A model generated the notes under the pieces. That model saw only the letters and a list, made by a program, of their open reading frames with translations, was not told the DNA's origin and ran no database searches. From Phycisphaerales bacterium (GTDB lineage: Bacteria > Planctomycetota > Phycisphaerae > Phycisphaerales > SM1A02): 53,340 nt of DNA. The DNA lies in assembly GCA_029247205.1 (NCBI GenBank), contig JAQWLT010000038.1, forward strand, positions 1 to 53,340, read 5' to 3'. Below, piece by piece: positions 34,905 through 43,508 of this stretch (position 1 is the first letter of the stretch; each line of letters starts with the position of its first letter). The translations under genes were made by a program, and so were the position numbers.

Positions 34905-36044
34905 TTAGGTCCAACACATTCCGAGTTGCAGCCCACTGCCGAGATCTTCGCAGCCACTCTCGGTGACAACCACCATGTCTTCAAGCCGCAGTCCTCCGAC
35001 GGCTGGGCCGTAGAGTCCCGGTTCAATCGTGATGACGTCTCCTGTGAGTAGTGGGGGCCCGCCGATATCGAGCAGCGGCGGCTCATGCACGGACAATCCA
35101 ACACCATGCCCGGTGCCATGCACCATGGCGATGCGGCCAGCATCGGCGTCTTCGGCTGGGAGTCCCAACTCATACCCGTGCTCAATGATTACAGCTGTTG
35201 TTGCGGCATTGACGCTTTCGCCTGTGGCGCCTGCCTTGGCCACTTGTTCGCCAGCGATCTTGGCAGCAAGCACAGCAGCATGCATTCTCTCAACTGCTGG
35301 CGGTACCTCGCCATGGACGACCATCCGAGTGCAGTCGCCGTTGTACTTGGTCGACTTGGAGCGAGGAAACACGTCGATGATGATCGGCTCACCTGTGCGC
35401 AAAGCACCTTGTCCGACATTATGGCAATCGGCGCCTTGTGGCCCGCCTGCAACGATGCATGTCGGATTCTGATAGCCGGCGGCGAGCAGATGGATGTCGA
35501 TGAGCGTGCGAACGCGTTCACTTGTGAGTGAGTCGCCATCGTGCTGTAGCAAGCCATCGCAATCGGCCGTTGCGTGAGCAATTGTCTCGCACGCCTGAGC
35601 AATCGCGGCCTGGGTATCGATTTGGGCTTCCCGCAGGGAATCAAGTTCTGCCTCATCCTTTACGCGACGTTCCTCGACGCCGAGATTTGCGTCGTAGTTC
35701 ACAGCGACTCCAACTTCGCCAAGCGCGGCTACAAAGGACAACGGTAGGGTGCGGTCTGAGCGGACAGCATCGACGCCGCGTTGGCGAATCGCTTCGGCGG
35801 TCGCTTGTGCAGTGGCGGTCTCCCGATCACCCGAGAGCCCGCCAGTAGGCATGAAGTCGGCAGGGCAGCGAACCTCATCAGCTCGTGCACTGGCTTTCGC
35901 TCGAGCCATCTCGATGTCCCGGATAATGAGCATCCGGTGGCCATCGCATTCAATCAGCGCTGCGGGATCGCCAGCGGCAAATCTGATGGCATGGAAGAAC
36001 GTGTCGTTCGTGGCGGGAATGCCCGCAATCAATGTGATGGTCAT
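34905..36044 (-). CDS. M24 family Xaa-Pro aminopeptidase
   Basis: 379-residue cytoplasmic metallopeptidase of the PepP/PepQ class, removing N-terminal residues preceding proline. The N-terminal creatinase-like domain spans about 1-140. The pita-bread catalytic domain holds the five metal ligands: the two aspartates in IIIDVFPRSKSTKYNGDCTR (spaced two residues wider than in E. coli PepP, a form I also associate with planctomycete members), His in HGTGHGVGLSVHEPP, and Glu in TIEPGLYGP and RLEDMVVV. The start is taken at ATG 36044, where the domain begins; an open frame reaches 36140 but lies over a long hairpin. No ribosome site is apparent, which is not unusual in this window. Confidence 0.9.
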   Translation of the reverse strand: MTITLIAGIPATNDTFFHAIRFAAGDPAALIECDGHRMLIIRDIEMARAKASARADEVRCPADFMPTGGLSGDRETATAQATAEAIRQRGVDAVRSDRTLPLSFVAALGEVGVAVNYDANLGVEERRVKDEAELDSLREAQIDTQAAIAQACETIAHATADCDGLLQHDGDSLTSERVRTLIDIHLLAAGYQNPTCIVAGGPQGADCHNVGQGALRTGEPIIIDVFPRSKSTKYNGDCTRMVVHGEVPPAVERMHAAVLAAKIAGEQVAKAGATGESVNAATTAVIIEHGYELGLPAEDADAGRIAMVHGTGHGVGLSVHEPPLLDIGGPPLLTGDVITIEPGLYGPAVGGLRLEDMVVVTESGCEDLGSGLQLGMCWT

Positions 36045-36099
36045 GGCGGGAGGGTACGGCAAGGAAGGCGACGGTTGGCGTGATTGTTCGAATTCATGC

Positions 36100-36133
36100 A
36101 CAACGGGCCCGCCCAGAAGGGCGAGCCCGTTGT
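36100..36133. terminator. Long hairpin between metalloprotease and aminopeptidase genes
   Basis: A 15-bp stem with a single mismatch (5' arm 36100-36114, loop AGAA 36115-36118, 3' arm 36119-36133; arms begin ACAACGGGC and end GCCCGTTGT) lies 24 bases beyond the metalloprotease stop in its direction of transcription. There is no T-run on either side, so it resembles the stem-only terminators of GC-rich bacteria. It may also protect a 3' end or lie in the aminopeptidase leader. Confidence 0.65.
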
Positions 36134-36156
36134 CATCCACCGTCAGGAGACGGGTA

Positions 36157-39100
36157 TCAGTTAGAGCTGTCTTCGGTGGCTGGTTGCCCCATGAATGGGA
36201 ACATTAAACCACCGCCACCACCGGCGATGTCGTCGGTGTTGTAGAGATACTGTGCATTCAGTGCTCGATCAATGAGCGAACTTGCCTCGGCAAGGTGAGC
36301 CTGAGAGTATGGATCAAGATCTGATCCCTTGCGACGCATCGCACTGTCGATCGTGCCCTTGAGTTCACGTAACTGCATTCGACTCAAGTTCGTGACTGGG
36401 GCGGTATAGAAGCCGCCGCCAGCAGGCATACTCAAGTCAATCAAACGCTCTAAATGCTTCCGCTGCGCGTTGCGGCGGAGGCTGGTGATGTATGGATCGC
36501 GTGCGGTGTAGCTGCCCTGCGGGCCACCATCGAGTTCGGTCCACACTGCATCACGAACCGTTATGAGCACTTCGGGGACTGTGAGCACATCCTCCCCTTC
36601 ATGAGCACGGAACTCATTGTCATAGACACGATTCAGTGTCTGTGGGTTGAGAATTCCATTCATGGCCATCGCCTGAATACCAGCGATTGTGTCATGCACG
36701 GGGAAGGTTTCGTCCTGGAATATATAACGCTGCCCACCCTCGTCCCACCACTTATCGACCGTCATGCGACGAAGCAATTCAGGAGACAAGCCAAAGGCCT
36801 CGTCGCGCATCGTGTTTTCAAGCACGATTTGGATTGCTCGTCGCTGTTGGGCAGCTTCGATCGGCGTGATTGGCTCGCGGTCGCCGGCATCGCCCTTCTT
36901 GTCACGGTTGAGATAGCTGCCACCAATCCAGTTGGACGCGATGTTGATGGCACTCAGGTGCTTGGAGAGAAGCATGTTGTAGGCCTTGCGTGCTTCAGCC
37001 CAGCTCTCGCCATCTTCGACCATCTCTTCGAGAATTTTCTCGCGGAGGTGATTGGCGAGTGCAATCTGCGACTCGGCATATATCAGCGGGTTCTCACCAT
37101 TGTCGAATCGACGAGCACGCGGGTCAGGGCCCCATGTGTCTTCATCAGTTGCGTAAATGAGTTGCGGCTCGCCCACGCGATTGAGGACCTTCTCTGGGTT
37201 CTTGGCGGTGTAGCCATATTCGATCGCCCACATGTCATAGGGGCCGACTGTCATTTGGGTCCAGTCGCCCTGGGCTTCGCCCAGTTCGTAGTTGATGTTG
37301 ATGGGTAGGTAGTCCATGACCGAGCCCGACACTGACTGACAGCAGAATTCATCCGAGTTGATGTCGGCAAGCGTATGGATGGTGCTGCCTTTGAAGTTGT
37401 GGCGAAGTCCGAGCGTGTGCCCGACCTCGTGCATGACGACTTCCCTCAACAGTGGACCGATGAATTCTTCGGGAACGCCATCGAGATACTGCTCGTTACT
37501 CTTAGAAGACATTGACGTTGATGGGCTTGCTGAGTCATTGTCTTCGGACTTGTCAGTATCTTTTTCAGTGGCCTGATCTTCATTGTTGTCGTTGTCTTCA
37601 TTGGATTCCTCATCCGCTGAATGATCAGTTTCATCGCCATCCTCGGAGGCACTCGTATCATCACTGCTTGAACGTGTTGCAGTTAAAGTCATCGACATGG
37701 GGCCTTCAGACATGCCACCACTCATTGAGCCGTCTGCGACGGTCAAGACCAATGGGTCGCCGCCCCGTTCTTCATCAGCAGGATTGAGGACGAGCTGTTT
37801 GTCTGTGGGCGACCATTTGCCGACAAGTTCGACGGTACCGAACATGCCCATTTCTGCAGTTCCCTGAACTGTATTGTCGGTGGACATGGTCAAGTCCAAG
37901 GTCAGATCCATAGAGTTGGAGCTGCCATCAGGCCCCTCCATTTCAATCGTTCCAAACCATGTGCCTGTAATCGGATCGTTTGCATTGACCACTGCGATGA
38001 GTGGCTTGTTGAGGTTCATGATGAGTTCGGGGTTGAGCCGAATCATTGCAACTTCCATTGCCTTGACCGCTGCGTGACGGCAGTTGCCATTCACTTGGCT
38101 TACCCGGCCAATGAGGCCGTCATACTGGTCGTCGCCGAGCAAAGAGGTTGTGACCGTTGGCGTGGCGAAGCTGGGTAATGCGCCCGAGGCGCGAAGTGCG
38201 GCCTCGCGTTGTACTTGTTGAAGTGCATTGGAACGTTCGGCGCGACTGGAGAGCAGTACGCGAGGGTGCCACTCGGGATGCTCAGAGAGCCACGCGAGCG
38301 CATCTGGCCCCCATCCCTCTAGAGCGGTTTCTGGCACAAGATCCTTCCATGTGCGGGACCAGCCATTGATGAAGCCTTCATCCATGACAATGTCGGCATC
38401 GAGAATCTGTCCAGTCTTTGGGTGTACGCGGCTTGGGCCAATGGCAAAGCCCATGTCAGCGTTGGTCCATAAGAAGAAGTTGTAGCGGGCGTCTTCGGGG
38501 TCTTTCTCCATATGGGCGCCGGTATCGGAGTCTTGCTGGTAGACCTCAATGGCATTCACGATGCCGACATTCTCAAATGCTTTGTTCCATTCAAGGATGC
38601 CATCACGTACCCAGCGGCGATATCGCACGGGCGCGGTGTGCTCGATGTAGAAGACGATTGGTTCCTTTGGCGGGCTCATTTTGAGCTTTGAATCCGCCTT
38701 TTGGATATCCCAACGATTGATGTATCGGATCCACGGGTTCTCGCGAGAGGCATCGCCGATGTCTCGGTGAGCGGTCGTGAAGAAGCCAACGCGTTCATCC
38801 GCAACGCGTGGCTTGTAGCCAGTGTTCTCAGGGATCGTTGCAATTGAGTATGCCAGTGTGCCGAGTGTTCCACCACGCAATGGAAGTTGGAATGCAAGTT
38901 CAACATTGCTCGGGAAGGACTTCGCCTTCTCAACTGTGGCAAGTCGAGTGTTGGCGCCGCTTGTGGCGTTGCCAAAGAACTTTGACGACTGCTTGACCAG
39001 TAATTCGGAGAGGTCAATGATCGGTCCGCCGCCTGGCCCAATCGTCTTAATCGGAACGTCCAAGATGACGCGGTCTGTGAAGACACGCTTGGTGCCAGCA

Positions 39101-39537
39101 CGTGACTGCTTGTCACCCGTCGAGCGAACGGCGTAGTTTGGTTGAATCAGGGCCAGACGCTTACCAAATTTTTTCCATTTGGCATACATATCGCCTGCTT
39201 GCACACCAGCCTGGGCGATGCCACCGGAGATCGTGTACGCAAAGAACACGTTCTGCTTGCTGAAGTTACGTGGTAGTTCAGCCATCACGTCGCCGGTCTT
39301 GTGGTCAACGTACAAGGTGTACATGCCAGATTTGCCGTCGGCAGTCGAAATGACCTTCTTGTAGTTGTCTTTAATCACAGAGTCGAACTTCGGGAAATCC
39401 GACTTACTACTGCCACCATTGGTGGCGGCTATACGTGGATCAAAGTCGACTTCGCCTTGGCCGATCTCGTCAGCGGCCAGGGCGGCAGCAGCGATTCCGA
39501 GGCCGCCGATGGCGATCAGTGTGAGTGCAGTACGCAT
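36157..39537 (-). CDS. Giant secreted zinc metalloprotease (DUF5117/DUF5118/DUF4953-type)
   Basis: 1126 residues with a Sec signal (MRTALTLIAIGGLGIAAAALA, cut before ADE). The catalytic motif HEVGHTLGLRH at 703-713 has the metzincin form HExxHxxGxxH. Before it are NVFFAYTISGGIAQAG, PVRYRRWVRDGILEWNKAFE and ADIVMDEGFINGW; after it comes SVMDYLPININYELG with the Met-turn-like SVMDY. These are the landmarks of the large DUF5117-type proteases of Planctomycetota and Bacteroidota. Oddity: between about 520 and 675 a beta-rich domain (TGTWFGTIEMEGPDG, GMFGTVELVGKWSPT) followed by an acidic Ser/Asp/Glu linker of about 50 residues is inserted just upstream of the active site. It should act in the periplasm or outside; substrates are unknown. 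AGGAG eight bases before ATG 39537 supports the start. Confidence 0.9.
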   Translation of the reverse strand: MRTALTLIAIGGLGIAAAALAADEIGQGEVDFDPRIAATNGGSSKSDFPKFDSVIKDNYKKVISTADGKSGMYTLYVDHKTGDVMAELPRNFSKQNVFFAYTISGGIAQAGVQAGDMYAKWKKFGKRLALIQPNYAVRSTGDKQSRAGTKRVFTDRVILDVPIKTIGPGGGPIIDLSELLVKQSSKFFGNATSGANTRLATVEKAKSFPSNVELAFQLPLRGGTLGTLAYSIATIPENTGYKPRVADERVGFFTTAHRDIGDASRENPWIRYINRWDIQKADSKLKMSPPKEPIVFYIEHTAPVRYRRWVRDGILEWNKAFENVGIVNAIEVYQQDSDTGAHMEKDPEDARYNFFLWTNADMGFAIGPSRVHPKTGQILDADIVMDEGFINGWSRTWKDLVPETALEGWGPDALAWLSEHPEWHPRVLLSSRAERSNALQQVQREAALRASGALPSFATPTVTTSLLGDDQYDGLIGRVSQVNGNCRHAAVKAMEVAMIRLNPELIMNLNKPLIAVVNANDPITGTWFGTIEMEGPDGSSNSMDLTLDLTMSTDNTVQGTAEMGMFGTVELVGKWSPTDKQLVLNPADEERGGDPLVLTVADGSMSGGMSEGPMSMTLTATRSSSDDTSASEDGDETDHSADEESNEDNDNNEDQATEKDTDKSEDNDSASPSTSMSSKSNEQYLDGVPEEFIGPLLREVVMHEVGHTLGLRHNFKGSTIHTLADINSDEFCCQSVSGSVMDYLPININYELGEAQGDWTQMTVGPYDMWAIEYGYTAKNPEKVLNRVGEPQLIYATDEDTWGPDPRARRFDNGENPLIYAESQIALANHLREKILEEMVEDGESWAEARKAYNMLLSKHLSAINIASNWIGGSYLNRDKKGDAGDREPITPIEAAQQRRAIQIVLENTMRDEAFGLSPELLRRMTVDKWWDEGGQRYIFQDETFPVHDTIAGIQAMAMNGILNPQTLNRVYDNEFRAHEGEDVLTVPEVLITVRDAVWTELDGGPQGSYTARDPYITSLRRNAQRKHLERLIDLSMPAGGGFYTAPVTNLSRMQLRELKGTIDSAMRRKGSDLDPYSQAHLAEASSLIDRALNAQYLYNTDDIAGGGGGLMFPFMGQPATEDSSN

Positions 39538-39666
39538 AGGTGTGTCTCCTGAACACGAGGTGGATGAGTGCCCCCGAAAATTGTCATCGGCAATCTTACC
39601 CCGTTTTATTGCGAGAAGGATGCCTGAGAAGGCCTACGTACAGCAGAGGACAAATGTTCGGGCGGC
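39538..39666. other. Intergenic region
   Basis: 129 bases between the oxidoreductase stop and the metalloprotease start, both leftward. It contains the metalloprotease ribosome site (AGGAG on the minus strand near 39546-39550) and presumably its promoter. No strong hairpin seen. Confidence 0.4.
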
Positions 39667-41001
39667 TCAGGCGGTCACGGCAATCTCTTGCTCAGGGTCC
39701 CACCGGAGGACCTGATCATCCTTCCACGCATCAACACCCATGCGAATGGCCACCATCGTGGCACAGCCAAGATCGACATTACAGGCGAGTGGGGCCCCTT
39801 CTCGAATGGCATCAAGGAAGTTGCCCATGTGGTCTCGCCTCTGGTCAGCGGGCAGCGACGCAGTTGCATTGCCAGCATTGGGCTCGGGGCGTTCTCCACC
39901 CTGTCCATCATCAACCATCTGAATATCGAGTTCATTGGCGGTTCTGAATTCTCGCCACCAGGGCGATTGCTCGGTTAAGGAAAGCGCAGTACCGAAGTTC
40001 ATCGTGCCGTATTGGCCGCGAATGATTGTCGGCCATGTGTCATCGTTGGTCATCACGCTCGAGAGGCAGATGGTGTGCTCGGCTGGATAGTCAACCATCA
40101 TGAAGAACGTGTCAGGGATATCTCGTTCATCTTTTTCCAGGTATCGCCCACCACTCGCAACGACCCGTTTGGGATACGCGCCGTCGTGGCCTTCGATTGC
40201 CAACAAGAGCGGTGCAAGCCGGTGGTAGAGCAGGTCAGTTGCGAGGCCACCGTTGTATGCGAGGTACTTTCGGAAGCGAAAGAAGTGGTCGGCATTCCAG
40301 TCGATCTCTTCAGCGAGTCCATGGTCGTGGCCCAGCCAACGGTCCCACCACACATACCCATCTTGATCTTTGGGGTTGTGGGGACCAGCATCGGGGTCGA
40401 TATGCCAATTGAACTGGCCACCACGCGAGTTCCTGCAATAGGCGCCTTGGCTCCACGTCGGTTTGCCGATTCTCCCCTCGGCAATTGCCCGTCGAGCGGC
40501 CCACATGGCGCCGTTACTTGTTCCCTGTGGGCCAACTTGCAAGGTGCGACCAGTGCGATGCACGGCATCGCGGCACGCTAAGGCTTGGGGAATGGTGTGA
40601 GAAAGTGGCTTCTCGCAGTACACATCTTTTCCAGCTTCCATTGCCTCGATCGCAATCTTGGTATGCCAATGGTCCGGTGTGGCAATGACAACGGCGTCGA
40701 TGTTGGGGTCGTCAAGCACGCGTTCGTATTCCATCGTCAGCTGTCCTGGCTGAAGTGACGCAATGCGACCGGCTGCGTTGAGTCGTCGCCGATAGACATC
40801 GCACGCACGCGTGACATGAAGGTTCTCGTCCTTCGATCGATTGACCAGGTTCCGCAAGTGCCCTGTGCCCATGCCTCCGCTTCCGATCACCGCCATATTG
40901 AGCCGCTCATTGGCGCCCAGTACGCGTCCCCAACTCAGGGCAGGAAGGAGAAGGGGGCTGGCAGCTGCTGTTCGAACAACGGTGCGGCGAGTGATCGGCA
41001 T
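39667..41001 (-). CDS. Tat-exported Gfo/Idh/MocA family oxidoreductase
   Basis: 444 residues. The N-terminus carries a twin-arginine signal (ITRRTVVRTAAASPLLLPAL), so the folded enzyme with its bound NAD(P) should be exported. The Rossmann fold begins MAVIGSGGMGTGHLRN. The nucleotide-binding EKPLS appears in KDVYCEKPLSHT, preceded by DAVVIATPDHWHTKIAIEA. The C-terminal alpha/beta domain includes GPHNPKDQDGYVWWDRWLG and is of the type widespread in Planctomycetota, usually annotated only as Gfo/Idh/MocA. The likely reaction is oxidation or rearrangement of a sugar or glycan, with unknown substrate. Start 41001 follows AAGGAG at 9-base spacing; the frame is open further upstream but that part has no Tat or domain features. 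Confidence 0.9.
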   Translation of the reverse strand: MPITRRTVVRTAAASPLLLPALSWGRVLGANERLNMAVIGSGGMGTGHLRNLVNRSKDENLHVTRACDVYRRRLNAAGRIASLQPGQLTMEYERVLDDPNIDAVVIATPDHWHTKIAIEAMEAGKDVYCEKPLSHTIPQALACRDAVHRTGRTLQVGPQGTSNGAMWAARRAIAEGRIGKPTWSQGAYCRNSRGGQFNWHIDPDAGPHNPKDQDGYVWWDRWLGHDHGLAEEIDWNADHFFRFRKYLAYNGGLATDLLYHRLAPLLLAIEGHDGAYPKRVVASGGRYLEKDERDIPDTFFMMVDYPAEHTICLSSVMTNDDTWPTIIRGQYGTMNFGTALSLTEQSPWWREFRTANELDIQMVDDGQGGERPEPNAGNATASLPADQRRDHMGNFLDAIREGAPLACNVDLGCATMVAIRMGVDAWKDDQVLRWDPEQEIAVTA

Positions 41002-41044
41002 ACGTAGTGGCTCCTTGCGACTTCCAAGGTTACCTCCATATCGA

Positions 41045-41776
41045 TCAGTCGAGGCAGGCACCTTGCGACTCATAGAACGAACGGTCACCTGTTCTGCGTG
41101 GAGTCGCAAAAAAGGCCTCCATTTGAGGGCACCAGCGACGTCCTGAGGCGCCTCTCTGCTCGTAGTACGCCGCCATTTGGGTGTCATAGGTTTGCATCAT
41201 GGCCATCATGCTCGCGTCGTCCGGGTATTGGTCATCAAAGAGAACAGCCGGTGCAGGGATTCGCGGTCGTGCCCACGGCTCTTCGTCCGGCCGACCAATG
41301 CACATTCCAAAGAACGGGTACACGCCCTGTGGAAGGGAGAGCAATGCACCGACCGCGGCCAGGTCGTTTCGTAGACCGCCGATGAAGCACGTGCCCCATC
41401 CCATCGACTCCACTGCTAACGCAAGATTTTGCGCAAAGAGCGAGGTGTCGATGGCGCAAAGCAAGAACGACTCGAGATTTTCAATGCACTGTTCACCAGC
41501 TTGTTTGGCGAGCAGTTGATGCCGACGAATATCACCGCATACAACGAGGAATGTTCCACACCCTGCGACTTTCTCTTGACCGCCGGTCAAGCCAACAAGG
41601 GCTGCGAGGGTTTCCTTATTGGTGACACGCAGGGCGCAGTACGCCTGAATATTGCTGCTGGTTGCAGCGCACTGCGCCGCTTCAATCGCGGTTTGAAGTT
41701 CTGCATGTGGCATCGCCTCGCCGGTGTAGGAGCGGATCGAGCGGTGGGCATGCATTTGAGTTGTAACTGGATTCAT
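41045..41776 (-). CDS. NfsA-like nitroreductase / flavin reductase
   Basis: 243 residues of the FMN-dependent nitroreductase superfamily. The opening HRSIRSYTGEAMP contains the Arg/Ser residues that bind the FMN phosphate. AATSSNIQAYCALRV, ALAVESMGWGTCFIGGLRN and PFFGMCIGRPDEEPWARPRI follow the NfsA/Frp type of oxygen-insensitive NADPH nitroreductase. It would act in the cytoplasm on quinones, nitroaromatics or free flavin; the physiological substrate is unknown. Start 41776 begins directly at the domain. It follows the E1-like gene by 22 bases on the same strand and is probably the last gene of the rpsL-rpsG transcript, an unexpected partner for ribosomal protein genes. Confidence 0.85.
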   Translation of the reverse strand: MNPVTTQMHAHRSIRSYTGEAMPHAELQTAIEAAQCAATSSNIQAYCALRVTNKETLAALVGLTGGQEKVAGCGTFLVVCGDIRRHQLLAKQAGEQCIENLESFLLCAIDTSLFAQNLALAVESMGWGTCFIGGLRNDLAAVGALLSLPQGVYPFFGMCIGRPDEEPWARPRIPAPAVLFDDQYPDDASMMAMMQTYDTQMAAYYEQRGASGRRWCPQMEAFFATPRRTGDRSFYESQGACLD

Positions 41777-41798
41777 GTGCGGCGATGGTAAGGCTTGG

Positions 41799-42896
41799 TC
41801 ACGATCCGATGTAGCGGTCGAAGAGTGTTCGGGCAGCAGTTGAATCGGCGAGCCCAATCAACGCCCGCCCGTCAGCAAAGACGGTGATGCTGGTTGACTC
41901 TTGTGCGAGATCGATTCGAAGCGTGTGCTCGTCGCACTTGATGGTGCCGTGCGGGGCGAGCCGTTGTGCCAGCATTGCAAGATCAAGCGAGCTTGAAGAT
42001 GAAGGCAGGATTTGCACCATCTCTCGCCCACAGAGCGATGATGTATCGCAGCCGCGGCCATGCTCAAGCCACTCGAATATACGGTCATGGCAGCATGGGC
42101 AGTCGTCTCGGGGCGAGCCAGTATGCAGTCGGCGATCTTCGCCTTGCCATGGATCGATCGAATGCAGCGAGCGGTCGAATTCATCTATTCGTCCGACCAG
42201 CATCGACATTGCTGCTGCGGCTTGATTTGCGATGACCGCAGCAATGGTCGGACCGAGCACGCCCGCGGTGTCGCAGGTTGGAGTTGATCCAGCTGGGGGT
42301 GGCTCTGGAAACACGCAGCGCAGGCATGGAGTCGCCTGGGCATCAGTCCATCGGACGGCTCGATCTGGAGGACATCCTCGCGGAAGCACTGGCATTACGA
42401 CGCCGCCTGTCCCAACAGCACCAGCATAGATATATGGAAGGTGGTACTTCGCCGCGATGTCATTGAGCAGATACCGGCCGTCGAAGTTATCGAGGCCATC
42501 TATCAGCAGGTCTATGTCTGTTGTGATCAAAGCAGCGTTGGCAGCACGAAAGTCATCGACGAGCGGTTCAATATTGATACGTGGATTGATTGCCCGAAGC
42601 CGCTCGGCAGCGGCAATCGCTTTTGGGCGAGCTGAATCAGCATCGGCCTGACAAAACAACACTTGCCGCTGAAGATTTGTTTCTTCCACAATGTCGCGGT
42701 CGACAATTCGGAGCGTTCCAACGCCTGCTCGAGCGAGTAAGTCGGCGACTCCACAGCCAAGTGCGCCACAGCCAATAATGAGCACACGTGCAGCCGAAAG
42801 CCGTTGCTGACCGGCATCGCCGATGTCAGGCAGCAGCATCTGCCGGTGGTAGCGGCCAGCAGCATTCTGACTCTGGTCCGTACCGTCCGGGCTCAC
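41799..42896 (-). CDS. ThiF/MoeB-like E1 adenylyltransferase
   Basis: 365 residues. The family adenylates the C-terminal glycine of a ubiquitin-like sulfur carrier (ThiS or MoaD). The ATP-binding loop GCGALGCGVADLLARAGVG, RIVDRDIVEETNLQRQVLF and DLLIDGLDNFDGRYLLND are intact. Zinc cysteines appear as CLRC and CPCC, and a likely catalytic cysteine lies in PTCDTAGVLGPT. About 95 residues after the CPCC pair form an extra C-terminal domain (CGREMVQI, ITVFADGRALI) seen in some ThiF/MoeB homologues. The start is GTG 42896, whose bases overlap the rpsG stop (GTGA). A thiC gene lies 8.5 kb away, so thiamine synthesis is the likelier of the two pathways, but no ThiS or MoaD gene is in the window. Confidence 0.88.
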   Translation of the reverse strand: MSPDGTDQSQNAAGRYHRQMLLPDIGDAGQQRLSAARVLIIGCGALGCGVADLLARAGVGTLRIVDRDIVEETNLQRQVLFCQADADSARPKAIAAAERLRAINPRINIEPLVDDFRAANAALITTDIDLLIDGLDNFDGRYLLNDIAAKYHLPYIYAGAVGTGGVVMPVLPRGCPPDRAVRWTDAQATPCLRCVFPEPPPAGSTPTCDTAGVLGPTIAAVIANQAAAAMSMLVGRIDEFDRSLHSIDPWQGEDRRLHTGSPRDDCPCCHDRIFEWLEHGRGCDTSSLCGREMVQILPSSSSSLDLAMLAQRLAPHGTIKCDEHTLRIDLAQESTSITVFADGRALIGLADSTAARTLFDRYIGS

Positions 42897-43387
42897 CAAG
42901 CGAAGTGCGAGAAGGCCTTATTGGCCTCAGCCATGCGGTGCGTCTGTTCGCGAACGGTGCATGCTTTGCCATCGCCGTTGGCAGCGTCATAGAGTTCCTT
43001 GGCCAAGCGTTCGGCTATGGGCTTACCTTTTTCGCTGCGGATAGCCGTGATAATCCATCTGAATGCCAGGCTTTGGCGGCGGCGTTGGGTCACTGGCATA
43101 GGCACTTGGTAGTTGGCACCACCAACTCGCTTCGAGCGGACTTCGACGTTGGGCTTAACGTTTTCAATGGCTTGTCGGAAGATGTCGATGACGTTCTCGG
43201 GCATGCCCTCTCGCTTGTCCTTGTCCATCCGCACCTTGATCTTGTCAAGTGCATCGTAGACAACACGCTGAGCAACGGCTTTCTTGCCATCAAGCATGAT
43301 GCAGTTGATGAACTTCGCCAAGACCTTGTCGCCGTAGCGCGGGTCAGGCTGTAGTTGCTTTTCAGATGCAGTAATACGACCGGCCAT
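42893..43387 (-). CDS. rpsG: 30S ribosomal protein S7
   Basis: 164 residues, slightly longer than the usual 156. S7 is a primary 16S-rRNA-binding protein of the small-subunit head. The beginning is MAGRITASEKQLQPDPRYGD, a little extended, followed by KFINCIMLDGKKAVAQRVVY, PNVEVRSKRVGGANYQVPM, FRWIITAIR and HRMAEANKAFSHFAW, all diagnostic. AAGGAGG upstream is a strong ribosome site. It lies 121 bases after rpsL and overlaps the E1-like gene by four bases. In most bacteria fusA and tuf follow here; they do not in this genome segment. Confidence 0.98.
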   Translation of the reverse strand: MAGRITASEKQLQPDPRYGDKVLAKFINCIMLDGKKAVAQRVVYDALDKIKVRMDKDKREGMPENVIDIFRQAIENVKPNVEVRSKRVGGANYQVPMPVTQRRRQSLAFRWIITAIRSEKGKPIAERLAKELYDAANGDGKACTVREQTHRMAEANKAFSHFAW

Positions 43388-43508
43388 GGTGGGCCTCCTT
43401 GTAGCTCATCCGCCCGCGGTGCGGGCCAGTTGTTCACCGGCGAGGTGTTTTGGTTTTCGCCGATTACTTGCTATTGCCCCATTGGTGGAGCAAACGAATT
43501 GTTCGAGC
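43388..43508 (-). promoter_or_regulatory. rpsL-rpsG intercistronic region with inverted repeats
   Basis: 121 bases with two short perfect inverted repeats: GCCCGC/GCGGGC with a 3-base loop around 43412-43426, and CGGCGA/TCGCCG with a longer loop around 43439-43464. In E. coli the equivalent region binds S7 for autoregulation. Whether these hairpins do so here is untested. The strong rpsG ribosome site is at the end nearer rpsG. Confidence 0.4.

Noticed and set aside
36454-37308. Plus-strand open frame of about 285 codons inside the metalloprotease gene
   Set aside because: Antisense to a well-defined protease C-terminus; no ribosome site and no family similarity.
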